From SIG603 sp964370635 (GTDB lineage Bacteria > Bacillota > Clostridia > Oscillospirales > Acutalibacteraceae): a stretch of DNA of 18,944 nucleotides. Shown here one piece after another: positions 1 through 7,400 of the stretch (position 1 is the stretch's first letter; every line of letters starts with the position of its first letter). The stretch spans positions 1-18,944 of the forward strand of contig CAYJJU010000030.1 of NCBI GenBank assembly GCA_964370635.1. The letters run 5' to 3'. Position numbers and translations under genes: made by a program. The notes beneath the pieces were generated by a model. The model ran no database searches. It was not told the DNA's origin and saw only the letters and a list, made by a program, of their open reading frames with translations.

Positions 1-20
1 CACACAGGTTCGCCCCTACA
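1..20. repeat. Fragment of dispersed intergenic repeat
   Basis: Read on the minus strand, the first 20 bases give TGTAGGGGCGAACCTGTGTG. From memory this matches a short repeat often found between genes in gut Clostridia. Only one end is in the window, so its full form cannot be judged. The following 45 bases are AT-rich without a gene. Confidence 0.4.
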
Positions 21-81
21 AAAATTTATATATTATAACAATTACGACACAGCCTTTTTTTTAGTTTATAGTTGATAGTTC

Positions 82-120
82 TAGAAAACGGGCGGATTTT
101 AAAAATCCGTCCGTTTTCTA
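82..120. terminator. Strong palindrome just downstream of the XRE gene
   Basis: A stem of about 19 bp with almost no loop: TAGAAAACGGGCGGATTTT (82-100) pairs with 101-120, with one G-T wobble. It starts two bases past the XRE stop codon, so it probably ends that transcript, although the T-run after it on the minus strand is short. It closely resembles the palindrome at 654-690. A flanking ATAGTTGATAGTT lies at 68-80. Confidence 0.6.
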
Positions 121-122
121 AT

Positions 123-329
123 CTATTTATTCTTAGTCCTGCCCAAAATATAATCTACGCTCACCCCATAAAAATCGGCAAGCGCACATAAAATATGCGG
201 CGGTATCATTCTTTGCCCGCTCTCGTAATAAGCATAAGTCCTCTGCGGAATATTTATTTTTTCACCGAGCGCCTTTTGAGTCAAGTCACTATCTTCTCTA
301 AGTGCTCTAATTCTTTCATATTTAAACAT
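123..329 (-). CDS. XRE-family one-domain repressor
   Basis: A 68-residue Cro/C1-type helix-turn-helix DNA-binding protein with nothing beyond the HTH domain. The fold is visible as IRALREDSDLTQKALGEKIN followed by IPQRTYAYYESGQR (recognition helix) and a closing ALADFYGVSVDYILGR, as in SinR/Cro-like regulators. I chose the ATG at 329 rather than the upstream in-frame ATG at 362, because GGTGATT lies just before it and the protein then begins exactly where the family does (MFKYERIRALRE). The gene is divergent from the small CxxC protein at 421-570. The shared region holds two palindromes, which suggests autoregulation and control of the neighbour (inference). No toxin or phage gene is adjacent. 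Confidence 0.9.
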   Translation of the reverse strand: MFKYERIRALREDSDLTQKALGEKINIPQRTYAYYESGQRMIPPHILCALADFYGVSVDYILGRTKNK

Positions 330-354
330 TTTAATCACCAATAATAGTATATAA

Positions 355-371
355 TAGAACAAATTGCTCTA
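355..371. promoter_or_regulatory. Putative repressor operator 1
   Basis: TAGAACAAATTGCTCTA is a 17-bp palindrome centred on one base with one mismatched pair. It lies where the XRE gene's own promoter should be (AT-rich TATTATATACT follows on the minus strand). It is nearly the same as operator 2, 25 bp away centre to centre. Binding by the XRE protein is inferred. Confidence 0.6.
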
Positions 372-400
372 TTGACATTTTGAACAAATTGTTCTAAAGT
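372..400 (+). promoter_or_regulatory. Promoter of the small CxxC gene with operator 2 in the spacer
   Basis: TTGACA at 372-377, a 17-bp spacer and TAAAGT at 395-400. The spacer contains the palindrome TTGAACAAATTGTTCTA (380-396), so a bound repressor would block RNA polymerase directly. AGAGGTGATT (408-417) is the ribosome binding site of the gene starting at 421. Confidence 0.65.
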
Positions 401-420
401 ATTATAAAGAGGTGATTTTA

Positions 421-570
421 ATGGCTGAATATTGTCTTGACTGCTTAAATAGAATTAACAAAAGAGATGACCCTGCAAAAAAATATGTAATTTCTGATAA
501 ACTTGATATTTGTGAGGGTTGTGGAGAGTATAAGCACACAGTAATTTGTCTAAAAAGAAGAAGGAGATAA
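421..570 (+). CDS. Small cysteine-rich (zinc-ribbon-like) protein, 49 aa
   Basis: ATG at 421 with AGAGGTGATT four bases upstream, open to TAA at 568-570. The product begins MAEYCLDCLNRIN, has a second pair in DICEGCGEY and ends with a basic KRRRR tail. Two CxxC knuckles (Cys5/Cys8 and Cys31/Cys34) about 22 residues apart suggest a single zinc ribbon. Similar short proteins starting MAEYCL.C occur as hypothetical proteins in gut Clostridia (recalled, not searched). The function is unknown. Its divergent pairing with a repressor, with an operator inside its promoter, suggests it is the repressor's main target. It is too short for common length cut-offs and is easily missed. Confidence 0.75.
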   Translation: MAEYCLDCLNRINKRDDPAKKYVISDKLDICEGCGEYKHTVICLKRRRR

Positions 571-650
571 CAGCAAGCAGCTTTGCGGTTTTGTCAATTT
601 ACAATCAAAAAAATCCGCAGGATTTTCACCACAACTATCAACTATCAATT
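571..650. repeat. Composite of short dispersed repeats
   Basis: This gene-free stretch holds CAGCAAGCAGCTTTGCGG, a small hairpin AAAATCC-GCA-GGATTTT (610-626) and the tandem AACTATCAACTATCAATT (633-650). From memory such blocks recur between genes in gut Clostridia. No coding potential is seen. Confidence 0.45.
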
Positions 651-653
651 AAA

Positions 654-690
654 AAAAAACGGACGGATTATAAAAATCCGCCCGTTTTTT
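654..690. terminator. Bidirectional terminator between the small CxxC gene and ppdK
   Basis: The stem AAAACGGACGGATT/AATCCGCCCGTTTT has a short AT loop and is flanked by A-runs on the left and T-runs on the right, so either strand reads as a GC-rich hairpin followed by U residues. It lies between convergent genes, 13 bases from the ppdK stop. Confidence 0.85.
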
Positions 691-702
691 ATTTAAAAAA
701 GA

Positions 703-3330
703 TTATTTGCTTTTTAGAGCTGCTTGAGCTGCTGCTAGTCTAGCGATTGGCACACGGAAAGGTGAGCATGATACGTAGTCTAGGCCTGCATTGTGGCAGA
801 ACTCGATAGTTGTTGGGTCACCGCCGTGCTCTCCGCAGATACCGAAGTGCATGTTAGGTCTTGTTTGCTTACCAAGTTTAACTGCAAGCTCTACAAGTTT
901 GCCAACACCATTTTTGTCTATACGAGCAAATGGATCGTTTTCGTAAATTTTTGTTTCGTAGTAAGAGTTTAGGAACTTACCAGCGTCATCACGGCTAAAG
1001 CCGAATGTCATTTGTGTAAGGTCGTTAGTACCGAATGAGAAGAACTCAGCCTCTGTAGCGATTTCATCGGCTGTAAGAGCAGCTCTTGGAATCTCTATCA
1101 TTGTACCAACTTCGTAGTCAAGCTCTACGCCTGCATCGGCAATAGCCTTGTCGGCAGTAGCAACAACTACATCTTTAACAAATTTAAGCTCACGAACTTC
1201 GCCTACTAGTGGAATCATGATTTGTGGAACCACTTTGTTTTCTGGTTGAGCTTTGTTCACATTGATAGCCGCTTTGATAACAGCCCTTGTTTGCATTGCT
1301 GCAATTTCAGGATATGTTACAGTTAGACGGCAACCACGGTGACCCATCATTGGGTTAAACTCGTGAAGTGACTCGATGATATCTTTGATATCCTGTACTG
1401 ATTTACCTTGAGTTTTTGCAAGTAGCTCGATATCAGCTTCTGCTGTAGGAACGAACTCATGTAGTGGTGGATCTAGGAAACGGATAGTAACCGGATATCC
1501 TTTCATTACTGAGTATAGCTCTTCAAAGTCGCTTTGTTGCATTGGCTCAATTTTAGCAAGTGCTGCTTCTCTTTGCTCTTTAGTGTCTGAGCAGATCATT
1601 TCACGGATAGCCGCAATTCTGTCAGCCTCGAAGAACATGTGCTCTGTACGGCAAAGGCCGATACCTTGTGCACCAAAGTTTATTGCTTGTTTAGCATCGT
1701 TTGGTGTGTCAGCATTTGTTCTAACTTTTAGAGTTCTGAATTTATCAGCAAGAGTCATAATTCTGTCAAAGTCGCCGCCGATTGAAGCAGGAACTGTTGG
1801 GATAGCCTCGCCATAGATGTTACCAGTAGTACCATCAAGTGACATAAAGTCGCCCTCAACATATGTTTTGCCACCTAGTGTGCATTTTTTGCCGGCTTCG
1901 TCGATTTTTAGCTCTGTGCAACCAGATACGCAGCAAGTACCCATGCCACGAGCAACAACAGCCGCGTGAGATGTCATACCGCCTCTAGCTGTAAGAATAC
2001 CTTGAGCATGGTGCATGCCTTCGATATCTTCAGGAGAAGTCTCTAGTCTTACAAGGATAACTGGCTCGCCTTTTTCGCCAAGTGCAACAGCATCTTCGGC
2101 TGTGAACACGATTTTACCACAAGCGGCACCTGGTGATGCAGCAAGAGCAGAACCAATTGGAGCGGCAGCTTTTATAGCTTTTGCATCAAATTGTGGGTGA
2201 AGTAGAGCGTCAAGTTGTTTTGGATCTATCATTAGTACAGCTTCTTCTTCTGTTTTCATGCCTTCGTCGATTAAATCGCAAGCAATTTTTAAAGCAGCAG
2301 CAGCTGTTCTTTTACCATTTCTTGTTTGAAGCATGTAAAGTTTTTTGTCTTCAATTGTAAACTCCATGTCTTGCATGTCGTGGTAGTGGTTTTCTAGTTT
2401 TTGGCAAGTAGCTACGAATTCTTCGTAAACTTCTGGCATGATACCTTTAAGCTCGATAATAGGTCTTGGAGTTCTAACACCAGCAACAACGTCTTCACCT
2501 TGTGCATTGATTAGGAATTCACCCATAAGCTCTTTAGCACCAGTCGCTGGGTCACGGCTAAATGCAACGCCAGTACCTGAATCGTCATTTTTATTACCGA
2601 ATGCCATCATTTGTACGTTAACCGCAGTACCCCATGAGTATGGGATTTCATTTTGCATTCTGTAGAAGTTAGCACGAGGGTTGTCCCATGATCTGAAAAC
2701 AGCTTTGATAGCACCCATAAGTTGCTCTTTTGGATCTGTTGGGAAATCTGTGCCTAGTTTGTTTTTGTACTCACCTTTAAATTGCTCTGCAAGTGTTTTT
2801 AGGTCCTCAGCAGTAAGATCTGTATCTTCTGTGATGCCTTTTTTCTCTTTCATTTCGTCGATTAGCTCTTCGAAATATTTTTTACCGACTTCCATAACAA
2901 CGTCAGAATACATTTGGATAAATCTTCTGTAGCAGTCATAAGCCCATCTTGCATTGCCTGTTGTTTTAACCATAGTCTCAACAACTTCGTCATTTAGTCC
3001 TAGGTTTAGGATAGTGTCCATCATACCAGGCATAGAAGCTCTAGCACCTGAACGTACTGAAACTAGTAGCGGATTTTCTTTGTCTCCGAATTTTTTACCT
3101 ACTGTCTCTTCCATTTTTTTGATGTTTTCCATGATTTCATCTTGGATTGAATCACTGATTTTTTTTCCATCCTCATAATATTGAGTACAAGCTTCAGTAG
3201 AAACTGTGAAGCCTTGTGGGATTGGAAGGCCAAGCTTTGTCATTTCGGCAAGGTTTGCACCTTTACCACCTAAAAGCTCTTTTTGACTTCCGTCGCCTTC
3301 GCTAAATTGATAAACGAATTTCTTGCTCAT
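703..3330 (-). CDS. ppdK: Pyruvate, phosphate dikinase
   Basis: Reversibly converts PEP, AMP and PPi to pyruvate, ATP and Pi in the cytoplasm; in PPi-using anaerobes it can serve glycolysis or gluconeogenesis. At 875 residues it matches the Clostridium symbiosum enzyme (874). The N-terminal ATP-grasp domain begins GGKGANLAEMTKLGLPIPQG and includes SVRSGARASMPGMMDT. The swivelling phosphohistidine domain has GGMTSHAAVVARGMG, with the phosphorylated His at residue 455, exactly the family position. The C-terminal PEP/pyruvate barrel ends with GICGEHGGDP, whose Cys832 corresponds to the catalytic Cys831. The start is set by AGGAGG eight bases before ATG. It is monocistronic: a terminator lies downstream and pth is divergent. 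A separate PPDK regulatory protein is not in the window. Confidence 0.98.
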   Translation of the reverse strand: MSKKFVYQFSEGDGSQKELLGGKGANLAEMTKLGLPIPQGFTVSTEACTQYYEDGKKISDSIQDEIMENIKKMEETVGKKFGDKENPLLVSVRSGARASMPGMMDTILNLGLNDEVVETMVKTTGNARWAYDCYRRFIQMYSDVVMEVGKKYFEELIDEMKEKKGITEDTDLTAEDLKTLAEQFKGEYKNKLGTDFPTDPKEQLMGAIKAVFRSWDNPRANFYRMQNEIPYSWGTAVNVQMMAFGNKNDDSGTGVAFSRDPATGAKELMGEFLINAQGEDVVAGVRTPRPIIELKGIMPEVYEEFVATCQKLENHYHDMQDMEFTIEDKKLYMLQTRNGKRTAAAALKIACDLIDEGMKTEEEAVLMIDPKQLDALLHPQFDAKAIKAAAPIGSALAASPGAACGKIVFTAEDAVALGEKGEPVILVRLETSPEDIEGMHHAQGILTARGGMTSHAAVVARGMGTCCVSGCTELKIDEAGKKCTLGGKTYVEGDFMSLDGTTGNIYGEAIPTVPASIGGDFDRIMTLADKFRTLKVRTNADTPNDAKQAINFGAQGIGLCRTEHMFFEADRIAAIREMICSDTKEQREAALAKIEPMQQSDFEELYSVMKGYPVTIRFLDPPLHEFVPTAEADIELLAKTQGKSVQDIKDIIESLHEFNPMMGHRGCRLTVTYPEIAAMQTRAVIKAAINVNKAQPENKVVPQIMIPLVGEVRELKFVKDVVVATADKAIADAGVELDYEVGTMIEIPRAALTADEIATEAEFFSFGTNDLTQMTFGFSRDDAGKFLNSYYETKIYENDPFARIDKNGVGKLVELAVKLGKQTRPNMHFGICGEHGGDPTTIEFCHNAGLDYVSCSPFRVPIARLAAAQAALKSK

Positions 3331-3389
3331 TGGTAACTCCTCCTAAAATTTTTAAACCGAATTTTTTTATTAAATATTCGGTTGTTATT

Positions 3390-3418
3390 AGTATAATGCA
3401 CAGACAATTTATCTGCGC
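3390..3418 (-). promoter_or_regulatory. Probable ppdK promoter region with inverted repeat
   Basis: On the minus strand TATACT (3395-3390) could be the -10. Just upstream is an inverted repeat at 3398-3418: GCACAGA, seven bases, then TCTGCGC (one mismatch). It would overlap the -35 region, so it is a candidate operator. No clear -35 hexamer is seen, and the promoter call is tentative. Confidence 0.4.
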
Positions 3419-3554
3419 CAACTAATTATAACAAATAACTAAAGGAATTTCCATACCTTTTTTTACAAAATTAAACGGAATTTACAATTTCTACATACTT
3501 ATTATTCTTTAAAGAGAAATTTCTTCAAATTTTAGCTATTTTTTCAAAAAAGTA

Positions 3555-3584
3555 TTGAAAATAAAAAATAATCTGAGATAATAT
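3555..3584 (+). promoter_or_regulatory. Probable pth promoter
   Basis: TTGAAA at 3555-3560, then GATAAT at 3577-3582 (16-bp spacer) or TAATAT at 3579-3584 (18-bp). Transcription would start near 3590, just before the hairpin at 3601-3637. The whole gene-free gap 3331-3669 holds this promoter, the divergent ppdK promoter, the hairpin and otherwise AT-rich DNA. Confidence 0.55.
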
Positions 3585-3600
3585 AGATGTAATAACTTAA

Positions 3601-3637
3601 GTACACGGTGGGGCAAAGCTTGTCCCGCCATGTGTGC
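3601..3637 (+). other. Strong hairpin in the pth 5' leader
   Basis: GTACACGGTGGGGCAA (3601-3616) pairs with TTGTCCCGCC (3620-3629) and, after a 2-nt bulge, GTGTGC (3632-3637), giving about 16 pairs with loop AGC. It is GC-rich in AT-rich surroundings and lacks a T-run, so it is not an ordinary terminator. It may be a leader structure or a repetitive palindrome. Confidence 0.6.
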
Positions 3638-3669
3638 ATTTCCAAAATATCGTTGAAACGGAGAAAAAA

Positions 3670-4266
3670 ATGTTTTTTAAGAAGAAAACAACTGAATCTA
3701 TAGACTTTATAGTTGTAGGACTGGGAAACCCCGGAAAAAAATACGAAAATACTCGCCATAACGCAGGCTTTCTCGGGGTAGATATGCTGTGCGAAAAAAC
3801 AAATACACGTGTAAATAAATTAAAATTTAAGGGACTTTACGGCATTGCCCGAATAGCAGATAAAAAAGTCCTTCTCTTAAAACCCTCTACTTTTATGAAT
3901 TTAAGCGGCCAATCTGTCATGGAGGCCATGAATTTTTACAAAATTCCACCAGAGAAATGCCTTATAATCTTTGATGACATATCTTTAGATGTGGGCAAGA
4001 TGAGAATTAGAAAAAGCGGAAGCCACGGTGGGCAAAATGGAATGAAAAATATTATTTATTTAAGCGGTAGTGATAATTTCCCCAGAATTAAAATAGGTAT
4101 AGGCAAAAAGCCCCATCCAGATTATGAGCTTGCAGACTGGGTTTTGTCCTCCTTTTCTAAAGAAGACATAAAGACCATCACCCCCGTTTATGAAAATCTA
4201 CTAGACGCCGTCAGCCTTATAGTACAGGAAAACACAGACAAGGCGATGAATATGTTTAATAGTTGA
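3670..4266 (+). CDS. pth: Peptidyl-tRNA hydrolase
   Basis: Cleaves the ester bond of peptidyl-tRNAs that drop off ribosomes, recycling tRNA in the cytoplasm. At 198 residues it has the usual length (about 190). Signatures are VVGLGNPGKKYENTRHNAGF, with catalytic His30 (E. coli His20); KPSTFMNLSG with the substrate-binding Asn; IIFDDISLDVGKMRIR with the Asp that polarises the His; and SGSHGGQNGMKNI. The frame is open back to a GTG at 3634, but I use ATG 3670 because CGGAG lies seven bases before it and the protein then starts close to the family N-terminus. The linked pth-mfd order is common in Firmicutes. A pair of hairpin repeats separates it from mfd, but no clear terminator does, so read-through into mfd is likely. 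Confidence 0.96.
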   Translation: MFFKKKTTESIDFIVVGLGNPGKKYENTRHNAGFLGVDMLCEKTNTRVNKLKFKGLYGIARIADKKVLLLKPSTFMNLSGQSVMEAMNFYKIPPEKCLIIFDDISLDVGKMRIRKSGSHGGQNGMKNIIYLSGSDNFPRIKIGIGKKPHPDYELADWVLSSFSKEDIKTITPVYENLLDAVSLIVQENTDKAMNMFNS

Positions 4267-4271
4267 GAATG

Positions 4272-4297
4272 GTAGTGAACGCATTGTATGCGTTCAA
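4272..4297. repeat. 26-bp hairpin repeat, copy 1
   Basis: The unit GTAG + TGAACGCAT-TGT-ATGCGTTCA + A contains a perfect 9-bp stem with a 3-nt loop. An exact second copy lies at 4345-4370. It starts five bases after the pth stop. There is no T-run, so it is a weak terminator candidate at best. Confidence 0.85.
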
Positions 4298-4344
4298 AGT
4301 GAAGAGTGAAAAGCGTTGGATTTAATGAATTTACCTACCACTGT

Positions 4345-4370
4345 GTAGTGAACGCATTGTATGCGTTCAA
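4345..4370. repeat. 26-bp hairpin repeat, copy 2
   Basis: Identical over 26 bases to 4272-4297 and in the same orientation, 47 bases further on. The segment between them includes GTGAAGAGTGAAAAGCG. Both would be present in a pth-mfd transcript, 20-130 bases ahead of the mfd ribosome binding site. Confidence 0.85.
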
Positions 4371-4403
4371 ATAATTTAGAGTTGAAGTCTAAAGGAGGCT
4401 ATT

Positions 4404-7400
4404 TTGAAATTTTTAAGTGAAGTACTTATAAAATATAATGAGTTTACAGGGCTCTTAAATGCAGTAAAAGATGAAAAGACGCCTGCCGTCTTGACAGGGG
4501 TTTCGGCAATACACAAGGCCGCTATTACGAAGGCTCTTTTTGGTAAACTTGGAAAAAAAATACTGTTTTTAAGCGCAAACGAGGCCGAGCAAAATAAAAT
4601 GTTTGAAGACCTTAGCTCCATGGGGTTAAGATGCGCTGTGTATCCTTCAAGAGATTTTAATTTTGTCGATAACACAGGCATTTCTCACGAATATGAAAGA
4701 CTGCGCCTTGACACATTAAAAAAGATAATTAATAATGAATGCGACTGCGTTTTAGCCTGCATAGACGCCGCCCTTCAGTTTACCATACCTAAAAGCGATT
4801 TAATAGCAAGGGAGCTTACATTAAAGCCCTCTGAGAGCATAAAGATAGAAGATTTAATAAAGGCTCTTGTAAACTGCGGCTATCAAAGGGCGGAGCAAAT
4901 CGAGGGCATAGGCCAGTTTAGCCACAGGGGTGGAATAGTAGATTTTTTCCCACCGGGCGAAGAATTTCCAAAGCGTATAGAGTTTTGGGGCGACGATATC
5001 GACACCATTTCATATTTTGATACAGATTCTCAAAGAAGAACCACGGACTGCGACACGGCAATAATTTCCCCGTCTATGGAAGTGCTTCCAAAAAGCAACA
5101 GCTTGCTAATTAAAAAGATAAACGAAGTGGCAAAAGGGCTTAGGGGCAAGAGCGCGCCTATGGCAAAAGAAATTTTAAATTCAGAGATTAAAAAGCTTGA
5201 AAACAACATGCATATTTCTTCAATGGATAAATTTATAAGCCTTGCCTATGAAAACAGCGCCACACTTTTTGATTATTTTGACACAAAAAACAGCCTTCTG
5301 ATTTTCTCAGAGGGAAGCGCATTAAAAGAGCGAGAGCGCACTTCTGCCTATTCTTTAAACGAAGAGATAAAGCATCTTTTTTCACAGGGTGTTTTGTGCA
5401 AAGGACTTGATACTTTCAGCGGCGATTGGACTTATGCCCTTAGCATGGCAGAAAAATTCCCGTCAATTCACATGGATATTTTTGCAAGGGGAAGTTATGA
5501 AATTCCCACAAAAACCTTGATAAACATGACTATGCGCCAGCTGTCTGTATGGGGCGGCAGTTTTGAAATTTTGAAAGAAGATTTAAACTCGGCGCTTCAT
5601 AAAAAAATGCGCTGTGTAGTGCTTGCAGGCACGGAAAAATCGGCAAAAACCGTCGCTGAGGACTTAAAAAACGAGGGCTATCCCGCACAATATTTTGACG
5701 ATGTTTTGACCATTAACAAGGGAACCATCGCCGTTCTTCCAAACACTCTTTCGGCAGGTTTTGAAGTGCCCGGTGCAGATTTTGTGTTAATAAGCCACGG
5801 CAGAGTGCATACAGAGCAAAAATCAAAACGAAAAAAGAAAGACAAAAACAGCCAAGAAATTTATAGCCTATCAGAGCTTAGTGTCGGCGACTATGTGGTG
5901 CACACCACACACGGTGTCGGTATATTTGAGGGCATACACAAAATTGAGCTCAACTCAATTGAAAAAGACTATATTAAGATAAAATACGCGAAAAGCGACA
6001 CGCTTTACGTGCCTGTAATTCAGCTTGACATGGTCGCAAAATATATAGGCCCTAAGGAAGACGGGGCTGTAAAAATACACAGACTAGGCGGAACAGAATG
6101 GCAAAAAGCAAAAAGCCGTGTGAGAAGTGCCGTAAAAGACATAGCAAAAGAGCTTATTGTGCTTTATGCAAAACGACTAAAGGCAAAGGGTTACGCCTTC
6201 CCCGAGGACGACGATTTGCAAAGAGATTTTGAGGGGCGTTTTGAATATGACGAAACCGAGGATCAACTGCGCTGTATTAATGAAATCAAAAACGACATGG
6301 AAGCGCATACGCCTATGGACAGACTGCTTTGTGGCGACGTTGGATTTGGCAAAACCGAGGTAGCACTTAGGGCGGCATTTAAATGTATAGCCGCCGGCAA
6401 GCAGTGTGCAATTTTAGTACCCACCACAATACTTGCATGGCAACATTTTCAAACCGCAATAAAAAGGCTTGAAAATTTTCCGACAAAAATTGAACTTTTA
6501 TCACGCTTTAGGACTCCAAAACAACAAGAACAAGTGCTTAAAAACCTTAAAAGAGGCTATGCAGACATGGTAGTAGGCACCCATAGACTTGTCTCAAAAG
6601 ACGTTCAGTTTAAGGATTTGGGCCTTGTAATAATAGATGAGGAACAGCGTTTTGGTGTGGCGCAAAAAGAAAAGCTAAAGCAACTTTGCAAAACGGCAGA
6701 CATCTTAACCCTGTCTGCAACCCCCATACCAAGAACCTTAAACATGGCTTTATCGGGCGTGCGTGACATGTCGGTAATAGAGGAAGCTCCGCACGACAGG
6801 CATCCGGTGCAAACCTATGTAATGGAATATGACCTTGGAATTATTGCAGATGCAATAAGAAAAGAGCTTAGGCGTGGCGGTCAAGTATATTACCTTCACA
6901 ACGATGTTTCAAGCATCAAAACCACCGCCGCAAGACTGCAAGCACAAGTGCCTGAGGCAAGGATAGGCATAGGACATGGCAAGATGGACGAAAAAGAGCT
7001 GTCTGAAGTATGGCGCCAGCTCATGGAGCATGAAATTGACATTTTAGTGTGCACCACTATTATAGAAACGGGTGTAGACGTGCCAAACGCCAACACGCTC
7101 ATTATAGATTATTCTGACAGAATGGGACTTTCTCAACTTCATCAGTTAAGAGGACGTGTAGGGCGAAGCAACAGGCGTGCCTATGCATATCTCACCTACA
7201 CTAAAAACAAAGTACTGACAGAAATTGCACAAAAAAGACTTTCTGCCATACGTGAATTCACCGAGTTTGGAAGCGGTTTTAAAATAGCTCTTAGAGATTT
7301 GGAAATACGTGGTGCAGGCAACATTCTAGGCGGCGAACAGCACGGGCATATGGAAAGTGTCGGCTATGACATGTACCTCAAACTCTTAAACGAGGCGGTT

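Noticed and set aside
382..394. GAAC...GTTC resembling a LexA (SOS) box
   Set aside because: The Firmicute LexA box has four bases between GAAC and GTTC; here there are five (AAATT). Two copies beside an XRE gene fit a dedicated operator better.
546..743. 65-codon plus-strand open frame
   Set aside because: It runs through the small CxxC gene in another frame, the repeats and the terminator into ppdK; it has no ribosome binding site or protein-like composition.
3634..3669. Upstream GTG start for pth
   Set aside because: It lies inside the hairpin and has no ribosome binding site; ATG 3670 has CGGAG and gives the family N-terminus.
4272..4370. CRISPR-like array
   Set aside because: There are only two palindromic copies, one 47-bp interval and no cas genes; a dispersed hairpin repeat explains it.
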